Shown here piece by piece: positions 7,678 through 20,116 of a stretch of 64,000 nt of DNA. Source of the stretch: Botrimarina hoheduenensis (GTDB taxonomy: Bacteria > Planctomycetota > Planctomycetia > Pirellulales > Lacipirellulaceae); contig NZ_SJPH01000003.1 of assembly GCF_007859815.1 (NCBI RefSeq), positions 237,842-301,841 of the forward strand. The letters are read 5' to 3'. The notes beneath the pieces were generated by a model, which was not told the origin of the DNA, ran no database searches, and saw nothing but the letters and a program-made list of their open reading frames with translations. A program made the position numbers and the translations under genes. How positions within the stretch are numbered: position 1 is the stretch's first letter; each line of letters opens with the position of its first letter.

Positions 7678-10600
7678 TCATTCGTTGGCGGCGTCGCCGC
7701 CCAGCAAAGCGTCGAGGCTCGATGGCTTGCTCCGCTCCTGCGGAGCCGGGGTCTCGCCGCCCAACAACGGGAACGAGCGGTCCAGGGCACCGGCGGTCTC
7801 GACAGCCAAAGCCTCGAGCGCCTCGGGACGGATCCGCACTTCCGACTCGTTGATGCTGCGGAAACCCGTTCCCGCGGGAATCAGGTGCCCCAGGATCACG
7901 TTCTCCTTCAGACCCACAAGGTGGTCGGTCCGACCCGCCAGAGCGGCCTCGGTGAGCACCTTGGTCGTCTCCTGGAAGCTCGCCGCCGAGATAAAGCTGT
8001 TCGACTGGACCGCCGCCTTGGTGATGCCCAGCAACTGCGTCGTGCCGGTCGCCTTCTTGGTCTTAACGCCCTTGGCGAGTTCGCCGCCGAGCGCTTCGAT
8101 CTGGGCGTTAGCCTGCTCGAGCGCGGCCTTCGGCACGATCGAGCCCGTGGCGTAATCGCTGTCGCCCTTGTCGGTGATCCGCAGGCACTCGGCCACCGCA
8201 TCGTTCGCACGCCGGAAATCGTACTTGTCCAGCACGGCCCCGGGCAGCAGGTTCGTGTCGCCGGGCGTGTCGATCTTCACCTTCCGCAACATCTGCGAAA
8301 CGATGATCTCGATGTGCTTGTCGTTGATATCGACACGCTGCGAGCGATAGACGTTCTGAATCTCGCGGGTGAGATACTGCTGAACCGCCTCTTCGCCCGA
8401 GACACGCAGGATGTCGTGGGGCACTAGCGGACCATCCACGAGCGAATCGCCCGCCTTGACGATATCTCCCGAGTGAACCCGCAAGTGCTTGTTGTGGGTC
8501 ACCAGGTGCTCACGCTCAACGCTCGCCTCATTGCGGACGATGATCGAACGCTTGCCGCGCTTCTTCTCGGCGAGGATCTCTACCTTGCCGTCGATCTCGG
8601 CGATGACCGCTGGATCCTTCGGCTTGCGAGCCTCGAAGATCTCGGTCACACGGGGCAGACCGCCGGTGATGTCCTGGGTGCCGCCGGCCTCACGGGGTGT
8701 CTTGGCGATCAGTTCGCCAGGAGCCACAACGTCGCCATCGCGGACTTCGAGCCATGCCTTCTCGGGCATGTAGTAGAAGTCAAGGATCTTGCCGTCCTTG
8801 GGATCTTCAACAACCACCTGCGGATGCAGGTCGCCCTTGTGCTCCATGACCACGTAACGCATCTGACCCGAGGGGTCTTTCTCGCCGCGGATGGTCTCGC
8901 CTTCGATCAGGTCCTCGAGGCGGATCTTGCCGCCGGTCTCGGCCAGGATCGGGATGGAGTGCGGGTCCCACTCGCACAGGACATCGCCCGCCTTGACCTC
9001 GTCACCTTCGTTGAGGCGGATCACGGCACCGGTCGGGATCTCGTACTTCTCGAGTTCGCGGCCGCGATCATCGACGAGCGCCAGCTCGCCGTTTCGGCCG
9101 AGCACCACGAGGTTGTCCTCTTGGTTCTTCACCGCATTGAGCTTGGCAAAGCGAACCAAACCGCCCTTGATCGCCTTGATATCGGACTGTTCCACGTCAC
9201 GCTGGCCGACGCCGCCAATGTGGAACGTCCGCATGGTTAGCTGCGTGCCGGGCTCGCCGATGCTCTGGGCGGCGATGATGCCCACGGCCATGCCCTCTTC
9301 AACCAGCGAGCCGGTTGACATGTCCATGCCATAGCACTTGCGGCAGATGCCCAGCGAGGCTTCGCAGGTCATCGCGCTGCGGACCTGGATCTTTTCCAGC
9401 CCCATCTCTTCAATCTTGCGGCCGATCTCGCTCGTGATGAGACCGTTCTCTTCCACGATCACCTCGTCGGTGATCGGGTTGACGATGTTCTGGCGACTAA
9501 CGCGGCCACGGATCGAGTCGGCGAGGCCGACCTCGACTTTTTCACCCCGGTAGATAATGCCCTTGGTGATACCGCGCGTTGTGCCACAGTCATCCAGCGT
9601 GACGACAAAGTTCTGTGCCACGTCAGCCAACTTACGGGTCAGGTAACCCGAGTCGGCGGTCTTCAGCGCGGTATCCGCCAGTCCCTTACGGGCACCGTGC
9701 GTCGAGCTGAAGTACTCGAGCACCGTCAGGCCTTCGCGGAAGTTGGCCTTGATCGGCGTCTCGATGATCTTGCCCGAGGGCTTCGCCATCAGACCACGCA
9801 TACCGCCGAGCTGTCGCATCTGCTCGACACCACCACGAGCACCGGAGTGCGCCATCAGGTAGATCGGGTTGACGTACTGATTGCCGCGGAAGTCGTTCTT
9901 CAGCGCTTCCATCATCTCGGCGGTGATCTCTTCGCGGGCGTGGGTCCAGGCGTCGAGCACGCCGTTGTAGCGCTCTCCCTCGGTGATGATGCCGCGCTGA
10001 TAGAGCTTGTTACGCTTGATGACTTCCTTCTCCGCAACGGCCAAGATCTTACCCTTGGTATCGGGAGTCACGAGGTCGTCCGTGCCGAAGGACAGGCCGC
10101 TGAGCGTGGACATCTTGAACCCAAGTTGGTTCATGTCGTCCAGCAGCTCGATCGTCTGACGCCGGCCGAGGAATTCGTAGCAGTCGCTGATCACCTTCGA
10201 CAAACCTCGCGAGATCATCGCGTTGTTGTAGAAGGGCATCCCCTTGGGGAGCATCTCGTTGAAGAACACTCGGCCAACGGTGGTATCGATCACGCGGCCC
10301 GCCTTCGAGGCGTCGCCGTACTCCTCGCGAAGGTTGCGATTGGGGGCCAAGCGGATCTTGATCTTGGCGTGCGTGTGGACCTTACCCATTAGGTGGGCCA
10401 TCTCCACTTCGGCAGCGCTGGAGAACATGGTCCCGTCGCCGGGGGCCTCGGGCGCGTCCATCGTGATGTAGTAGCTGCCCATCACCACGTCTTGCGACGG
10501 GCTGATGATCGGCGCACCGTTGGCGGGGCTGAAGATGTTGTGGGTCGACATCATCAGCGTGTGCGCCTCAACCTGTGCCTCGATCGAAAGGGGCAGGTGG

Positions 10601-12000
10601 ACCGCCATCTGGTCGCCGTCGAAGTCCGCGTTGAAGCCCTTGCACACCAGCGGGTGCAGGTTGATCGCGTTGCCTTCCACTAGAATGGGCTCGAACGCCT
10701 GAATGCCCATCCGGTGCAGGGTCGGTGCCCGGTTCAGCAAGACGGGGTGGTTGGTGATCACCTCTTCGAGGATGTCCCAAACCTCTTCGTCCTTGCGCTC
10801 CAGCATCTTCTTAGCCGACTTGATCGTGTCAGCGTGTCCGAGCTCTTTCAGACGACGGATGATGAACGGCTGGTAAAGTTCCAGCGCGATCTTCTTGGGC
10901 AGACCGCACTGGTGCAAACGCAGACGCGGTCCGACAACGATCACGCTCCGCGCTGAGTAGTCCACCCGCTTGCCGAGCAGATTCTCGCGGAACCGTCCCT
11001 GCTTGCCCTTGATCATGTCGGTAAGCGACTTGAGCGGGCGATTCGAGCTGCCCAGGACGGGCCGCTTGCAGCGGTTGTTGTCGAACAACGCATCGACCGA
11101 CTGCTGCAGCATCCGCTTCTCATTGCGGATGATCACTTCCGGGGCGTTCAAATCGACAAGTTTCTTCAACCGGTTGTTGCGGTTGATAATCCGACGATAG
11201 AGATCGTTCAGGTCACTCGTCGCGAAGTTGCCCGAGTCGAGCAGCACGAGCGGACGCAGGTCGGGCGGGATCACGGGGATCACGTCCATGACCATCCACT
11301 CGGGCTTGTTGTCCGAGTCGCGGATGCTCTCGACCGTCTTGAGCCGGGCGATGAGGTCTTTGGCTTTTTGCTTGCTGCCCGTGTCCTTGAGGTCTTGGCG
11401 GAGTGTCTCGGACAGCTCGACCAGATCCAGCGCGTTGAGGAGCTTGCGGATCGCCTCGGCACCCATCTCCGCCTCGAAGGTACCCTCGCCGAATTGCTCG
11501 CGCGCTTGGCGGTACTCTTCCTCGGTCAGCATCTGCTGACGCTTGAGCGTCGTGTCGCCCGGATCGGTTACCACGTAATCCTGGAAGTAGATCACCTTCT
11601 CCAGGCTGGTGGTCTTCATCGCCAGCAGCGAACCGAGCCGGCTCGGCATGGCCTTGAAGAACCAGATATGGACGATCGGAGCGGCCAGCTCGATGTGGCC
11701 CATCCGCTTGCGCCGCACGCGGCTGTGCGTGACCTTCACGCCGCAACGATCGCAGATCATGCCCTTGTACTTCATGCCGCGGTACTTACCGCAGGCGCAC
11801 TCCCAGTCCTTTTCGGGGCCGAAGATCCGCTCGCAGAACAAGCCGTCCTTCTCGGGCCGATAGGTCCGGTAGTTGATCGTCTCGGGCTTCTTGACCTCGC
11901 CGAACGACCAGCTGCGGATATCGTGCGGCCGCGCCAGGCTGATCTTTACCGAGGCGTAGTCGTTGATGCGATCGTAATTCGAAGATTCGAGAAGACTCAT
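7678..12000 (-). CDS. rpoC: DNA-directed RNA polymerase subunit beta'
   Basis: This is the 1440-residue clamp and catalytic subunit of RNA polymerase. The N-terminal zinc site has cysteines at 68, 70, 83 and 86. The catalytic [12 protein letters not shown] aspartate motif and a second zinc cluster ([16 protein letters not shown]) are intact, as is the trigger-loop and bridge-helix region. It lies 101 bases downstream of rpoB on the same strand. Length and order are standard, with no sign of splitting or fusion. Confidence 0.98.
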   Translation of the reverse strand: MSLLESSNYDRINDYASVKISLARPHDIRSWSFGEVKKPETINYRTYRPEKDGLFCERIFGPEKDWECACGKYRGMKYKGMICDRCGVKVTHSRVRRKRMGHIELAAPIVHIWFFKAMPSRLGSLLAMKTTSLEKVIYFQDYVVTDPGDTTLKRQQMLTEEEYRQAREQFGEGTFEAEMGAEAIRKLLNALDLVELSETLRQDLKDTGSKQKAKDLIARLKTVESIRDSDNKPEWMVMDVIPVIPPDLRPLVLLDSGNFATSDLNDLYRRIINRNNRLKKLVDLNAPEVIIRNEKRMLQQSVDALFDNNRCKRPVLGSSNRPLKSLTDMIKGKQGRFRENLLGKRVDYSARSVIVVGPRLRLHQCGLPKKIALELYQPFIIRRLKELGHADTIKSAKKMLERKDEEVWDILEEVITNHPVLLNRAPTLHRMGIQAFEPILVEGNAINLHPLVCKGFNADFDGDQMAVHLPLSIEAQVEAHTLMMSTHNIFSPANGAPIISPSQDVVMGSYYITMDAPEAPGDGTMFSSAAEVEMAHLMGKVHTHAKIKIRLAPNRNLREEYGDASKAGRVIDTTVGRVFFNEMLPKGMPFYNNAMISRGLSKVISDCYEFLGRRQTIELLDDMNQLGFKMSTLSGLSFGTDDLVTPDTKGKILAVAEKEVIKRNKLYQRGIITEGERYNGVLDAWTHAREEITAEMMEALKNDFRGNQYVNPIYLMAHSGARGGVEQMRQLGGMRGLMAKPSGKIIETPIKANFREGLTVLEYFSSTHGARKGLADTALKTADSGYLTRKLADVAQNFVVTLDDCGTTRGITKGIIYRGEKVEVGLADSIRGRVSRQNIVNPITDEVIVEENGLITSEIGRKIEEMGLEKIQVRSAMTCEASLGICRKCYGMDMSTGSLVEEGMAVGIIAAQSIGEPGTQLTMRTFHIGGVGQRDVEQSDIKAIKGGLVRFAKLNAVKNQEDNLVVLGRNGELALVDDRGRELEKYEIPTGAVIRLNEGDEVKAGDVLCEWDPHSIPILAETGGKIRLEDLIEGETIRGEKDPSGQMRYVVMEHKGDLHPQVVVEDPKDGKILDFYYMPEKAWLEVRDGDVVAPGELIAKTPREAGGTQDITGGLPRVTEIFEARKPKDPAVIAEIDGKVEILAEKKRGKRSIIVRNEASVEREHLVTHNKHLRVHSGDIVKAGDSLVDGPLVPHDILRVSGEEAVQQYLTREIQNVYRSQRVDINDKHIEIIVSQMLRKVKIDTPGDTNLLPGAVLDKYDFRRANDAVAECLRITDKGDSDYATGSIVPKAALEQANAQIEALGGELAKGVKTKKATGTTQLLGITKAAVQSNSFISAASFQETTKVLTEAALAGRTDHLVGLKENVILGHLIPAGTGFRSINESEVRIRPEALEALAVETAGALDRSFPLLGGETPAPQERSKPSSLDALLGGDAANE

Positions 12001-12101
12001 GTCGTGCTCCGTGGCGGGGTTCGCGTTGGAAGGGAGAATGCGGGGGGAGACGCTGCGATCGATCGGAAGCGACTTCAGTAAACCAAACGCTTCGCTGCGT
12101 C

Positions 12102-15100
12102 TTACAACCCGCGTTTCTCGAGTTGCATGTTCAAGCCCAAGCCGCGGATCTCGTTGGTGAGCACGTCGAAGCTGGCCGGGGTGCCGGCTTCCAACGTGTT
12201 CTCGCCCTTGACCATCGACTCGTAGATCTTCGTACGACCCTCGACATCGTCGCTCTTAACGGTGAGCAACTCCTGCAAGATGTAGGCGGCACCGTAGGCT
12301 TCGAGGGCCCACACTTCCATCTCGCCAAACCGTTGCCCGCCGAACCGTGCCTTGCCACCCAGCGGCTGCTGAGTGATGAGCGAGTACGGGCCCGTGCTAC
12401 GGGCATGCACCTTGTCATCGACCAAGTGGTGCAGCTTGAGCATGTAGATGAAACCAACTGTGGTCTCTTGCTCGAGCGGCTCGCCCGTGCGGCCGTCGTG
12501 CAACCGCGCCTTGCCGTGGCGGGGCAAGCCGGCTTCGGCGAGGCAATCGTTGATCTCTTCTTCATTGGCACCGTCGAACACCGGCGTCACGGCCCTGAAG
12601 CCGAGTTTTGAACCGGCCCAACCCAGGTGTGTCTCCAGAATCTGCCCCACGTTCATCCGGCTCGGAACGCCCAGCGGGTTGAGCATGATCTGCACCGGCG
12701 TGCCGTCGGACAGGTAGGGCATATCTTCAACGGGCATGATCTTGCTGATCACACCCTTGTTGCCGTGGCGCCCGGCCATCTTGTCCCCCACGGAAATAAC
12801 CCGCTTGGCGGCAACGTAGACCTTCACCATCTGCAACACGCCGCTGCGGAGCTCATCGCCGCGCTTCATGCTGTTCAGCGTGCGGTCACGGGCGTCGAGC
12901 GCTTCCTCGACCTTCGGCCAGAACTCTTTGTGGATCTTCTCGACATCCTTCAAGCGCTCGGGGCTGCGGATATCGAGATTGTCCAACCGGAAGGAAGCGG
13001 CCTTCTCGGCAACGAACTTGTGATCCTGATCGTGAACGATGCTGTTGCCATCGTCGTCTGTGAGCTTCTTCTTCAGAACGCCCTCGATCGCGTCGACCAG
13101 CGCGGTGAAGGCCGCGGCGATCTTCGCAGCGCCGTCCGCTTCGGCAGCCTTGAGCGAGCGCTCGAATTCCTTGCGCTCTTCTTCGGTCAGGCTCAAACGT
13201 CGTGAGAACTTCTGCGTATCGATGACGATCCCTTCGACACCCGAGGGCACCTCGAGCGAATCGTTCTTAACGTCTTCACCGGCGCGGCCGAAGATGGCGT
13301 GCAGCAGCTTCTCTTCGGGAGTCAGCTCGGTCTTGCTCTTGGGCGAGACTTTGCCGACGAGGATGTCTCCCTGCCGCACGTAAGTTCCCACGCGGACGAC
13401 GCCCCCCTCGTCGAGGTTGCGGAGCATCTTCTCGCTAACGTTGGGGATGTCTCGCGTGAATTCTTCACGGCCGAGCTTTGTCTCGCGGATCTCGACGTCG
13501 AACTCCTCGATGTGGATTGACGTGTAAGTATCCTTATGGACCAGCTCCTCCGAAAGAATGATCGCGTCTTCGTAGTTGTAGCCCTCGAACGACATGAACG
13601 CGACGAGCACGTTACGACCCAGCGCCAGGTCGCCCTGCCACGTCGCCGCACCGTCGGCAATCACTTGGCCCTTCTCGACCTTGTCGCCCGGTTTGACGAT
13701 CGGCTTCTGGTTCTGGCAGGTGCGCTCGTTGAGCCCCACGAACTTACGCAGGTGGTGCACCTCGGGGCCGATCTCGATCCGATCCGCATCGACATAAGTC
13801 ACCGTGCCCTTGTGACCCGCACGGACCAGCATGCCCGAGTGCTTGGCGACATCCGATTCCAGACCGGTACCCACGATCGGCGGCTCGGCGACCAGCAGCG
13901 GCACCGCTTGCCGCTGCATGTTGGAGCCCATCAATGCGCGGTTCGCATCGTCGTGCTCCAGGAAGGGGATCAACCCCGCCGAAACGCCAATCATCTGGCT
14001 CGGCGAAACGTCCACGTACTGCACACTATCGACCGGCGTGAGCGCGAAGTCGGCCCGGTTACGAGCCACCACCATGCCGGCCGAGTCGCCCTGAATGACG
14101 CCCCCCTTCATCGGCACGTCGGCCGATGCGACATACGCCTCATGCTCTTCGTCGGCACGCAGCCAAACCCACTCGTCGACGAGCTTGCCTTTGACCACCT
14201 TCTGATAGGGCGTGATCAGGAAGCCGTAATCATCCACCGAGGCGTACATCGCTAGGCTGCTGATCAGGCCGATGTTGGTGCCTTCAGGCGTCTCGATCGG
14301 GCAGATACGGCCGTAGTGCGAGATGTGAACGTCACGCACCTCAAAGCCGGCCCGCTTGCGGTTCAAGCCGCCCGGTCCCAACGCCGAAAGCCGCCGCTCG
14401 TGCGTGAGCATCGAGAGCGGGTTCGTCTGGTCAACCACCTGCGACAGCTCACCGCGACCAAAGAAGTACTCGATCGCCGCCGAGATGCTCTTGGGATTCA
14501 CCAGCGAGCGCGGCGTCATGTCCTCCGCGTCCTTCAGGTTCATCCGCTCCTGAACCGTTCGACGCAGCTTGAGGAAGCCCTTGCGTAGCTCGTCGGAGGC
14601 AAGCTCGTCGATGGTTCGCAGACGACGATTACCCAGGTGGTCGATGTCATCCACGTATACTGAGGGGTCGTTCGCGCAGAGCCCCAGCACGTACTTGACC
14701 GAGTTGATCAGATCCTCAGCGCGGAGGATCATCTCTTCCTCAGGAACGTTCAGGTTCAGCTTCCGGTTGATGCGGAAGCGACCCACGCGGCCCAGCCGAT
14801 AGCGATTGGTATCGAAGAACTTCTCGGCGAACAGCGTGCGTGCCTTCTCAAGCTGCGGCGGGTTGCCCGGACGCAGCCGCTGGTAGATCCGCAGCAGCGC
14901 TTCTTCGTGGCTGCTCGTGGCGTCGTCCGCCATGGCGTTGAGCAGGTGCGGCGACGGCGGCGGATCGATCACTTCGATCGCCTTCACGCCCGACGTGCAG
15001 ATCACCTCGGCCGTGTTCTTGGTGATCCGGTGACCCGCTTCGAGGATGATCTCGCCCGCACGCTCGCTACCCACCGGGTAGACGATGTCCTCGACGGCAA

Positions 15101-15824
15101 CCTTGCCCTCGATCTTCGCAACGCTGCGGCCGTCAACGATCTTCTGCTTGCTGACCTCGTAAAACGCTTTGAGGATATCGCTATCGAGGCTGAACTCGGG
15201 GCCCATGGCCCGCAGCAGCGTCACGACCGAGAACTTGCCGCTCTGGTCGATCCGGACGGTGATCGAGTCCTTCTTGGTCGAGTTAACCTCGATCCAGCTG
15301 CCGCGCTCGGGAATCACGCGGCATGAGTAGACCTTGCGCTCGCCCGCTTCCATCTCGGAAACAAAGTCGATACCCGGCGACCGGTGGAGCTGACTCACCA
15401 CGACGCGCTCGGCACCGTTGATGATGAATTCGCCGCCGCCCATCATGATCGGCAGGTCGCCCAGATACACTTCTTCCTCGATCGGTTGCTCGCGGTTCAG
15501 CCGCAGCCAAACCCGCAACGGCCGACCATACGTCAGCCGCAACTGGCGGCACTCATCAGCCGTGTAACGCGGCTTGCCAAGCTCGTAACGAACGTAATCG
15601 AGGCTGACCGACTTGTCGTAGCTCTCGATCGGGAAGATCTCGCGCAGCACGTTCTCCAAACCTTCAACCTTGCGCTTCTCCGGGTTGGACCCGTCGTATT
15701 GCAAGAACCGAGCGTAGCTCTCGGTCTGGATGGCGGTCAGATCGGGAATCTCGTACCGTGCGCGATCGCTACCGAACCGGCGGATGTCGGGAGTATGAAG
15801 ACGACGCTGAGCGGAAACAGCCAT
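12102..15824 (-). CDS. rpoB: DNA-directed RNA polymerase subunit beta
   Basis: A 1240-residue RNA polymerase subunit. The rifampicin-binding region ([19 protein letters not shown] then LSALGPGG) keeps the Gln, Asp, His, Arg and Ser residues associated with sensitivity; only the two positions between Gln and Asp differ from E. coli (Val-Val for Phe-Met). [12 protein letters not shown] and the C-terminal [18 protein letters not shown] region are present. It starts [19 protein letters not shown] and is preceded by a 544-base gap after rplL that may hold a promoter or attenuator. Confidence 0.98.
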   Translation of the reverse strand: MAVSAQRRLHTPDIRRFGSDRARYEIPDLTAIQTESYARFLQYDGSNPEKRKVEGLENVLREIFPIESYDKSVSLDYVRYELGKPRYTADECRQLRLTYGRPLRVWLRLNREQPIEEEVYLGDLPIMMGGGEFIINGAERVVVSQLHRSPGIDFVSEMEAGERKVYSCRVIPERGSWIEVNSTKKDSITVRIDQSGKFSVVTLLRAMGPEFSLDSDILKAFYEVSKQKIVDGRSVAKIEGKVAVEDIVYPVGSERAGEIILEAGHRITKNTAEVICTSGVKAIEVIDPPPSPHLLNAMADDATSSHEEALLRIYQRLRPGNPPQLEKARTLFAEKFFDTNRYRLGRVGRFRINRKLNLNVPEEEMILRAEDLINSVKYVLGLCANDPSVYVDDIDHLGNRRLRTIDELASDELRKGFLKLRRTVQERMNLKDAEDMTPRSLVNPKSISAAIEYFFGRGELSQVVDQTNPLSMLTHERRLSALGPGGLNRKRAGFEVRDVHISHYGRICPIETPEGTNIGLISSLAMYASVDDYGFLITPYQKVVKGKLVDEWVWLRADEEHEAYVASADVPMKGGVIQGDSAGMVVARNRADFALTPVDSVQYVDVSPSQMIGVSAGLIPFLEHDDANRALMGSNMQRQAVPLLVAEPPIVGTGLESDVAKHSGMLVRAGHKGTVTYVDADRIEIGPEVHHLRKFVGLNERTCQNQKPIVKPGDKVEKGQVIADGAATWQGDLALGRNVLVAFMSFEGYNYEDAIILSEELVHKDTYTSIHIEEFDVEIRETKLGREEFTRDIPNVSEKMLRNLDEGGVVRVGTYVRQGDILVGKVSPKSKTELTPEEKLLHAIFGRAGEDVKNDSLEVPSGVEGIVIDTQKFSRRLSLTEEERKEFERSLKAAEADGAAKIAAAFTALVDAIEGVLKKKLTDDDGNSIVHDQDHKFVAEKAASFRLDNLDIRSPERLKDVEKIHKEFWPKVEEALDARDRTLNSMKRGDELRSGVLQMVKVYVAAKRVISVGDKMAGRHGNKGVISKIMPVEDMPYLSDGTPVQIMLNPLGVPSRMNVGQILETHLGWAGSKLGFRAVTPVFDGANEEEINDCLAEAGLPRHGKARLHDGRTGEPLEQETTVGFIYMLKLHHLVDDKVHARSTGPYSLITQQPLGGKARFGGQRFGEMEVWALEAYGAAYILQELLTVKSDDVEGRTKIYESMVKGENTLEAGTPASFDVLTNEIRGLGLNMQLEKRGL

Positions 15825-16368
15825 GCGTTTTGAGCCTTATTGTCCGAGGATCAGACGCCCGCGGGCGCAAGCGGCGAGAGAACGACCCGGGGCGCGATCC
15901 GGGTCGATACGCCATGCGCCAACGCGCGGCGTCGGGGTCGTTGACCTACAGGCCATCGACCACCGAAGAGCCAACACCGTGGAGGCAGGCAAAAGGAAAG
16001 GAACCAGCAATAAACCAAGGCGTCTCGCTGCTGAGGCTCGGCTCGAGACAGCGGTGCTACTTCCCTGAGGCACTGGGGCAGAGGGAATTGCCCGGAAGCA
16101 ATCCACGCCCGCAGCAAACCAGCGAGTGCGCACCGCTCCCGAAAACCGACTTCCCCGCGCCGCCACTGGGGCGGACAACGGGGATCGGGTGTTGGGCGAG
16201 CGAGAGCGGAAAACCCCGGTGGGATAGCTCATTCAATAGCGGAACGAAGGAGCATTAACGCCGGCACCGCCGCCGCCCGTGTTCGGAGCGGCGCACGACA
16301 CCCTGTGCCGATCCTCCCTGTGCGGCGTGCGCAAGCCCACGCGCCTAAGGACGACCGACCCGATTCGA
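15825..16368. other. rplL-rpoB intergenic region
   Basis: These 544 bases contain no credible gene. Open frames such as 15837-16232 on the minus strand have low-complexity, Arg/Pro-rich translations typical of GC-rich non-coding DNA. In other bacteria this gap carries an attenuator and a processing site. Several GC-rich inverted repeats are visible, but none has a T run, so no specific site is called. Confidence 0.45.
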
Positions 16369-16797
16369 TCACTTGATCGAGACCGAGGCGCCTGCTTCTT
16401 CGAGTTCCTTCTTGAGCTTCTCGGCGTCTTCCTTGGAAACGCCTTCCTTGAGCTTGGTGGGAGCCCCTTCGACGGCTTCCTTGGCCTCTTTGAGGCCCAG
16501 GCCGGTCGCGGTGCGAACCACCTTGATCACCGCGATCTTGTTGTCGCCGAAGCCGTCCAGGACGACGTCGAACTCGGTTTGCTCTTCAGCAACCGCGGCA
16601 CCGGCGGCGTCGCCGCCACCAGCCACCATCATCATGCCGCCACCCGAGGCCGGCTCAATGCCGTGTACGTCCTTCAGGTAGTCACTCAGTTCCTTGGCCT
16701 CTTTGAGGGTCAGACCGACGATCTTGTCGCCCATCGACTTGGTCGTATCCGAGTACTCAACCCCGGCCGGGGCATCCGCCACTGCTGCATCGCTCAT
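16369..16797 (-). CDS. rplL: 50S ribosomal protein L7/L12
   Basis: A 142-residue stalk protein that recruits translation factors. The C-terminal domain is diagnostic ([21 protein letters not shown], then [15 protein letters not shown] and a Lys/Glu-rich helix). The N-terminal dimerisation segment and an Ala/Gly hinge with a Met-Gly run come first. The start ATG at 16797 has AAAGG upstream. The same frame is open further upstream to 17178, but that extension overlaps rplJ and is not protein-like. It lies 233 bases after rplJ. Confidence 0.95.
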   Translation of the reverse strand: MSDAAVADAPAGVEYSDTTKSMGDKIVGLTLKEAKELSDYLKDVHGIEPASGGGMMMVAGGGDAAGAAVAEEQTEFDVVLDGFGDNKIAVIKVVRTATGLGLKEAKEAVEGAPTKLKEGVSKEDAEKLKKELEEAGASVSIK

Positions 16798-17030
16798 TGC
16801 TTCGCGCCTTTCACGTTGTTTGAAGCCGGTCGGTCCGGTCGGGCGTTTGCGGGACGCCCTTGCCGAAAATGAATTGCCGACAGGCCTCGGGTTAAATCGA
16901 CTCTTCCTAAACGAATCCGACGCGGCAATCGCTGCTTTGGCTGCGCCTTGGTCGGTTGATTGATCCTTCGCTGAACGGTGTCCGGCTGCCGCACAATCGG
17001 CGGGGCTCAGGAGACTCCGTGCGAGGCGGA

Positions 17031-17561
17031 TCAAGCCTCGCCCGCTTCCTCCTCGGACTTCTTCTTGACCTGGCTGGCGAGCAGCTTGCCCGGGCCGAGC
17101 AACTGGCCCGACAGCGTCATCGCCGGGCCCATCACCTGACCCATCAGGGTGCTCAGCATCTCGGTGCGAGTGGGCCACTTGCTGACCGCCTTCACGTCGT
17201 CGGCCGATAGCGCCTCGCCATCCAGCACGCCACCGATCGGCGAAAACTTCTTGAACTCACCACCATCGGCAACGGACATCACTTCCTTGGCCAGGGCGAC
17301 GACATCCTCGCCACCCCAGATCGCGGCCATCATACCGCTGGCACCCTCAAAAGCAGGGGCCAAAGAAGTGCCTTCCGCCGCACGCCGGGCAAGGCTGTTG
17401 CGGATCACCATCATGCTGACCCCCTTGCCACGGAAGCGACGCCGCAACGCGACGTTCTCCTCGGCCGTCAGGCCTGTGGTGTCAACGGTCATCAGTTGCT
17501 CGACACCGTCCCAACGGTCGACGAGTTCCTGAATCATCAGGTTCTTAACGAACTTGCTCAT
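17031..17561 (-). CDS. rplJ: 50S ribosomal protein L10
   Basis: A 176-residue protein forming the base of the L7/L12 stalk. [17 protein letters not shown], the [21 protein letters not shown]-binding region and a helical C-terminus that binds L12 dimers are recognisable. It sits between rplA and rplL, the standard order. In many bacteria L10-L12 represses this mRNA through the leader; the 93-base rplA-rplJ gap could carry such a site, but no structure was confirmed. Confidence 0.94.
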   Translation of the reverse strand: MSKFVKNLMIQELVDRWDGVEQLMTVDTTGLTAEENVALRRRFRGKGVSMMVIRNSLARRAAEGTSLAPAFEGASGMMAAIWGGEDVVALAKEVMSVADGGEFKKFSPIGGVLDGEALSADDVKAVSKWPTRTEMLSTLMGQVMGPAMTLSGQLLGPGKLLASQVKKKSEEEAGEA

Positions 17562-17654
17562 AAAAGAACTGCTGGCTGAAGTCTGTATCGGAGGGTGAAC
17601 GCGGGAGCTTGCTGGCTACCCCGAGCAAAAGTTGCCCGAGGAGGTCCGCGTCGC

Positions 17655-18332
17655 TCACACCGCCAAACGCACGCTGGGGCTCTGAGTGGCTGTTAGGTGG
17701 GCGCTCTTCACATAAATGCCCTTCACCGCCGACGGCTTGAGTCCGAGCACTTTATCGATAAAGGCTTGGATGTTCTCCACCAGCTGGGTGTTGTCGAAAC
17801 TCAGCTTACCGACAATCGCTTGCACGTTGCCGCCTTTGTCGTTGCGGAACTCGACCTTGCCCGCCTTGTATTCGGCAACCGTGTTGGCCACGTCCGGCGT
17901 CACCGTGCCCGCTCGCGGTGAAGGCATCAAGCCGCGCGGGCCGAGCACGCGTCCCAACGGTCCCACGATCTTCATCATGTCGGGCGAGGCGATACAGACG
18001 TCGAAGTCGGTCCATCCACCGAGGATCTTTTTGGCGAGATCCTCGTCACCCACCTCATCGGCACCGGCTTCGGTCGCGGCGGTCGCCGCGGGGCCGCGGG
18101 CGAACACGATCACGCGCTGCTCTTTGCCAATGCCGTGTGGCAGGACAATCGAACCGCGAACGATCTGGTCCGCTTGCGTGTGGTCAACCCCGAGTCGCAG
18201 GGCAATCTCGACCGACTGATCGAACTTGGGGGCGTCAAACGACTTAAGTGTCTTGACGGCATCGGCAACCGATTGCGTCTGCGTAGGGCGCTTGGCGGTT
18301 GCGGACTTCATCCGCTTGGTTAGCTTGGGCAT
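17655..18332 (-). CDS. rplA: 50S ribosomal protein L1
   Basis: A 225-residue 23S rRNA-binding protein of the mobile L1 stalk. It shows [29 protein letters not shown], the [19 protein letters not shown] signature and [20 protein letters not shown]. Length and motifs match the bacterial family. It follows rplK after 204 bases and precedes rplJ. L1 commonly autoregulates the rplK-rplA mRNA; this was not resolved here. Confidence 0.96.
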   Translation of the reverse strand: MPKLTKRMKSATAKRPTQTQSVADAVKTLKSFDAPKFDQSVEIALRLGVDHTQADQIVRGSIVLPHGIGKEQRVIVFARGPAATAATEAGADEVGDEDLAKKILGGWTDFDVCIASPDMMKIVGPLGRVLGPRGLMPSPRAGTVTPDVANTVAEYKAGKVEFRNDKGGNVQAIVGKLSFDNTQLVENIQAFIDKVLGLKPSAVKGIYVKSAHLTATQSPSVRLAV

Positions 18333-18536
18333 CGCTGCTTCACTCTCATTGGGAGGGGTGAAGTGTGGTTCAAACCGCTGGCCTGCAGCCCGCGTCCCAC
18401 CTTCATGCGTGTAATCTTCTTTAGTAGCTTGTTCTCGTGCGACCGGCCTCTTCTTGCCGCGTTCGGCCTGCTAGCCGCTCCTGCAACTGCTTTTGAACCA
18501 GCCCTGCGGATGCTGCGCCACAGCCAACAGGCTGCC

Positions 18537-18962
18537 TCAACCTTCCACTACCAGGCCCATGCTGCGGGCCGTGCCGGCAATCATCCGCGAAGCGTGCTCG
18601 ACGTCGCGGGCGTTTAAGTCGTTCATCTTCATCGTGGCGATCTCTTCGAGCTGCGCCTGGGTAACCGTTCCCACCTTGGTCTTGTTCGGGACACCCGACC
18701 CCTTGGCGATGCCGGCCGACTTCTTCAGCAACACGGCTGCCGGAGGGCTCTTGGTGACGAACTCGAACGTGCGGTCGTTGTAGAGCGTCACGACAACGGG
18801 GATCATCATCCCGTCTGCCTCGCGCGTCGCGTCGTTAAACGCCTGCACGAACTGGCCCAGATTGATGCCGTACTTGCCCAAGGCGGTACCGACCGGCGGC
18901 GCAGGGGTAGCCTTCCCGCCCGGGATCTGGAACTTCGCCTGACCAACAACTTGCTTCGCCAT
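18537..18962 (-). CDS. rplK: 50S ribosomal protein L11
   Basis: A 141-residue protein of the GTPase-associated centre. It contains [34 protein letters not shown] and the C-terminal rRNA-binding [20 protein letters not shown] and [10 protein letters not shown]. The conserved prolines of the N-terminal domain, used by stringent-factor and thiopeptide interactions, are present. It follows nusG by 68 bases. Confidence 0.96.
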   Translation of the reverse strand: MAKQVVGQAKFQIPGGKATPAPPVGTALGKYGINLGQFVQAFNDATREADGMMIPVVVTLYNDRTFEFVTKSPPAAVLLKKSAGIAKGSGVPNKTKVGTVTQAQLEEIATMKMNDLNARDVEHASRMIAGTARSMGLVVEG

Positions 18963-19030
18963 ACCGCGTTTCCCTGCCGCCGACGTCGTGCGGAGTCTTG
19001 CGACTCACCAACGCGACGGAACTGATTGAC

Positions 19031-19930
19031 TTAAAGTGTTTCGACCTGCCAGTACTCGAGTTCGACAGGAGTCGAGCGGCCGAAAATACTGATCATCACG
19101 GTGATCTTGCCACTCTGCTGATCGATCGAATCGACGTCTCCCTCGAAGTTCTCGAAGTTGCCGTCCTTGACCTTCACCTTGTCCCCCTCGGCGAACTTGA
19201 TGTTCAGCTTCGGGGTATCGTCTTCGCTCTGCTCGCCCTCTTCCTTCGGGAGAATCATCGCGACTTCGTGCGGCTGCATCGGCATCGGCTTACCCGAGGC
19301 ACCGGTGAAGTCACCGATCCCCGAGGTCTCGCGGATCGCGAACCACGTGGCCTCGTTGAAGTGCATCTGGGCCGCGATGTAGCCCGGCCAGATCTTCCGT
19401 TCAACGATCTTCTTCTTGCCGTTCTTGAACTCGGTGACCTTTTCGGTCGGAACCACGATCTCACCGAAAAACCGCTCGAGTCCTTCGATCGCGACCTTCC
19501 GCCTTAGCGCCTCCGAAGAGGTCCGCTCGCGGTTGCTCTGAACCTTGAGGATGTACCACTGTAGGTCGACTTCTTCTTCGGCCTCGTCGCTCAGATCCTC
19601 GATCGGCCCGATTGGAGCGACCGCCGCGGGCTCGTCAGCGCCCGCATCGTCGTCCTCACCGTCGTCTCCCTCGGCCTCGGCAAGCTCGTCGGCTTGAGAT
19701 TCATCGACCTGCGAATCGTCAGCCGCGTGACCGTCGGCACCGGGCTCATGAGCAATCGGCTTCGAAACGCCAGCGCGCGACTCGACCGTAGCGTCGCTGG
19801 CCACAGGGGCAGCGGACTGCTCGTCAGACGTCGCGGAGGCCTCGACCTGCGAATCGGATTGTTCGACTTCTTCGTTCAACGAGATCGCTCGTGATCGTGA
19901 CAGAAACAGGCTATCGCGATTTGGCGACAA
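19031..19930 (-). CDS. nusG: Transcription termination/antitermination factor NusG with acidic N-terminal extension
   Basis: NusG modulates RNA polymerase elongation and couples it to Rho and ribosomes. The last 175 residues are canonical: WYILKVQSNRE begins the NGN domain, WPGYIAAQM is its conserved core, and the KOW domain holds FAEGDKVKVKDGNFENFEGDV. The first 120 or so residues are a Glu/Asp/Ala-rich extension that is absent from E. coli NusG. The TTG start at 19930 has AGGAAG a few bases upstream; TTG 19879 is an alternative. It lies in the usual secE-nusG-rplK order. Confidence 0.92.
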   Translation of the reverse strand: MSPNRDSLFLSRSRAISLNEEVEQSDSQVEASATSDEQSAAPVASDATVESRAGVSKPIAHEPGADGHAADDSQVDESQADELAEAEGDDGEDDDAGADEPAAVAPIGPIEDLSDEAEEEVDLQWYILKVQSNRERTSSEALRRKVAIEGLERFFGEIVVPTEKVTEFKNGKKKIVERKIWPGYIAAQMHFNEATWFAIRETSGIGDFTGASGKPMPMQPHEVAMILPKEEGEQSEDDTPKLNIKFAEGDKVKVKDGNFENFEGDVDSIDQQSGKITVMISIFGRSTPVELEYWQVETL

Positions 19931-20116
19931 CCGGCTTCCTGTGAGTATTGACTCGATCGGCTACGCCGAAAACCGGTAATCCGGTCATCCGCTACTAGCC
20001 GCCGGTATTGCCCTGTAGCTATCCGCTGAAGCCCTTCGCCGCAGCAGCCCCTAATCCAACGCCGCCTCAACCTTAACGCTACTTCCTGCTAACCGGGTAT
20101 CTAACCCAAACAGGCA

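Noticed and set aside
9697..10392. Open frame antisense to rpoC (231 residues)
   Set aside because: It is a shadow of a highly conserved gene, with no ribosome-binding site, signal peptide or domain.
12102..15824. Rifampicin-resistance-type substitutions in rpoB
   Set aside because: The Gln, Asp, His, Arg and Ser of the rifampicin region are all present, so no natural resistance is inferred from them.
15837..16232. 131-residue open frame in the rplL-rpoB gap
   Set aside because: The translation is Pro/Arg/Ser-rich with no motif, and the position corresponds to an untranslated leader in other bacteria.
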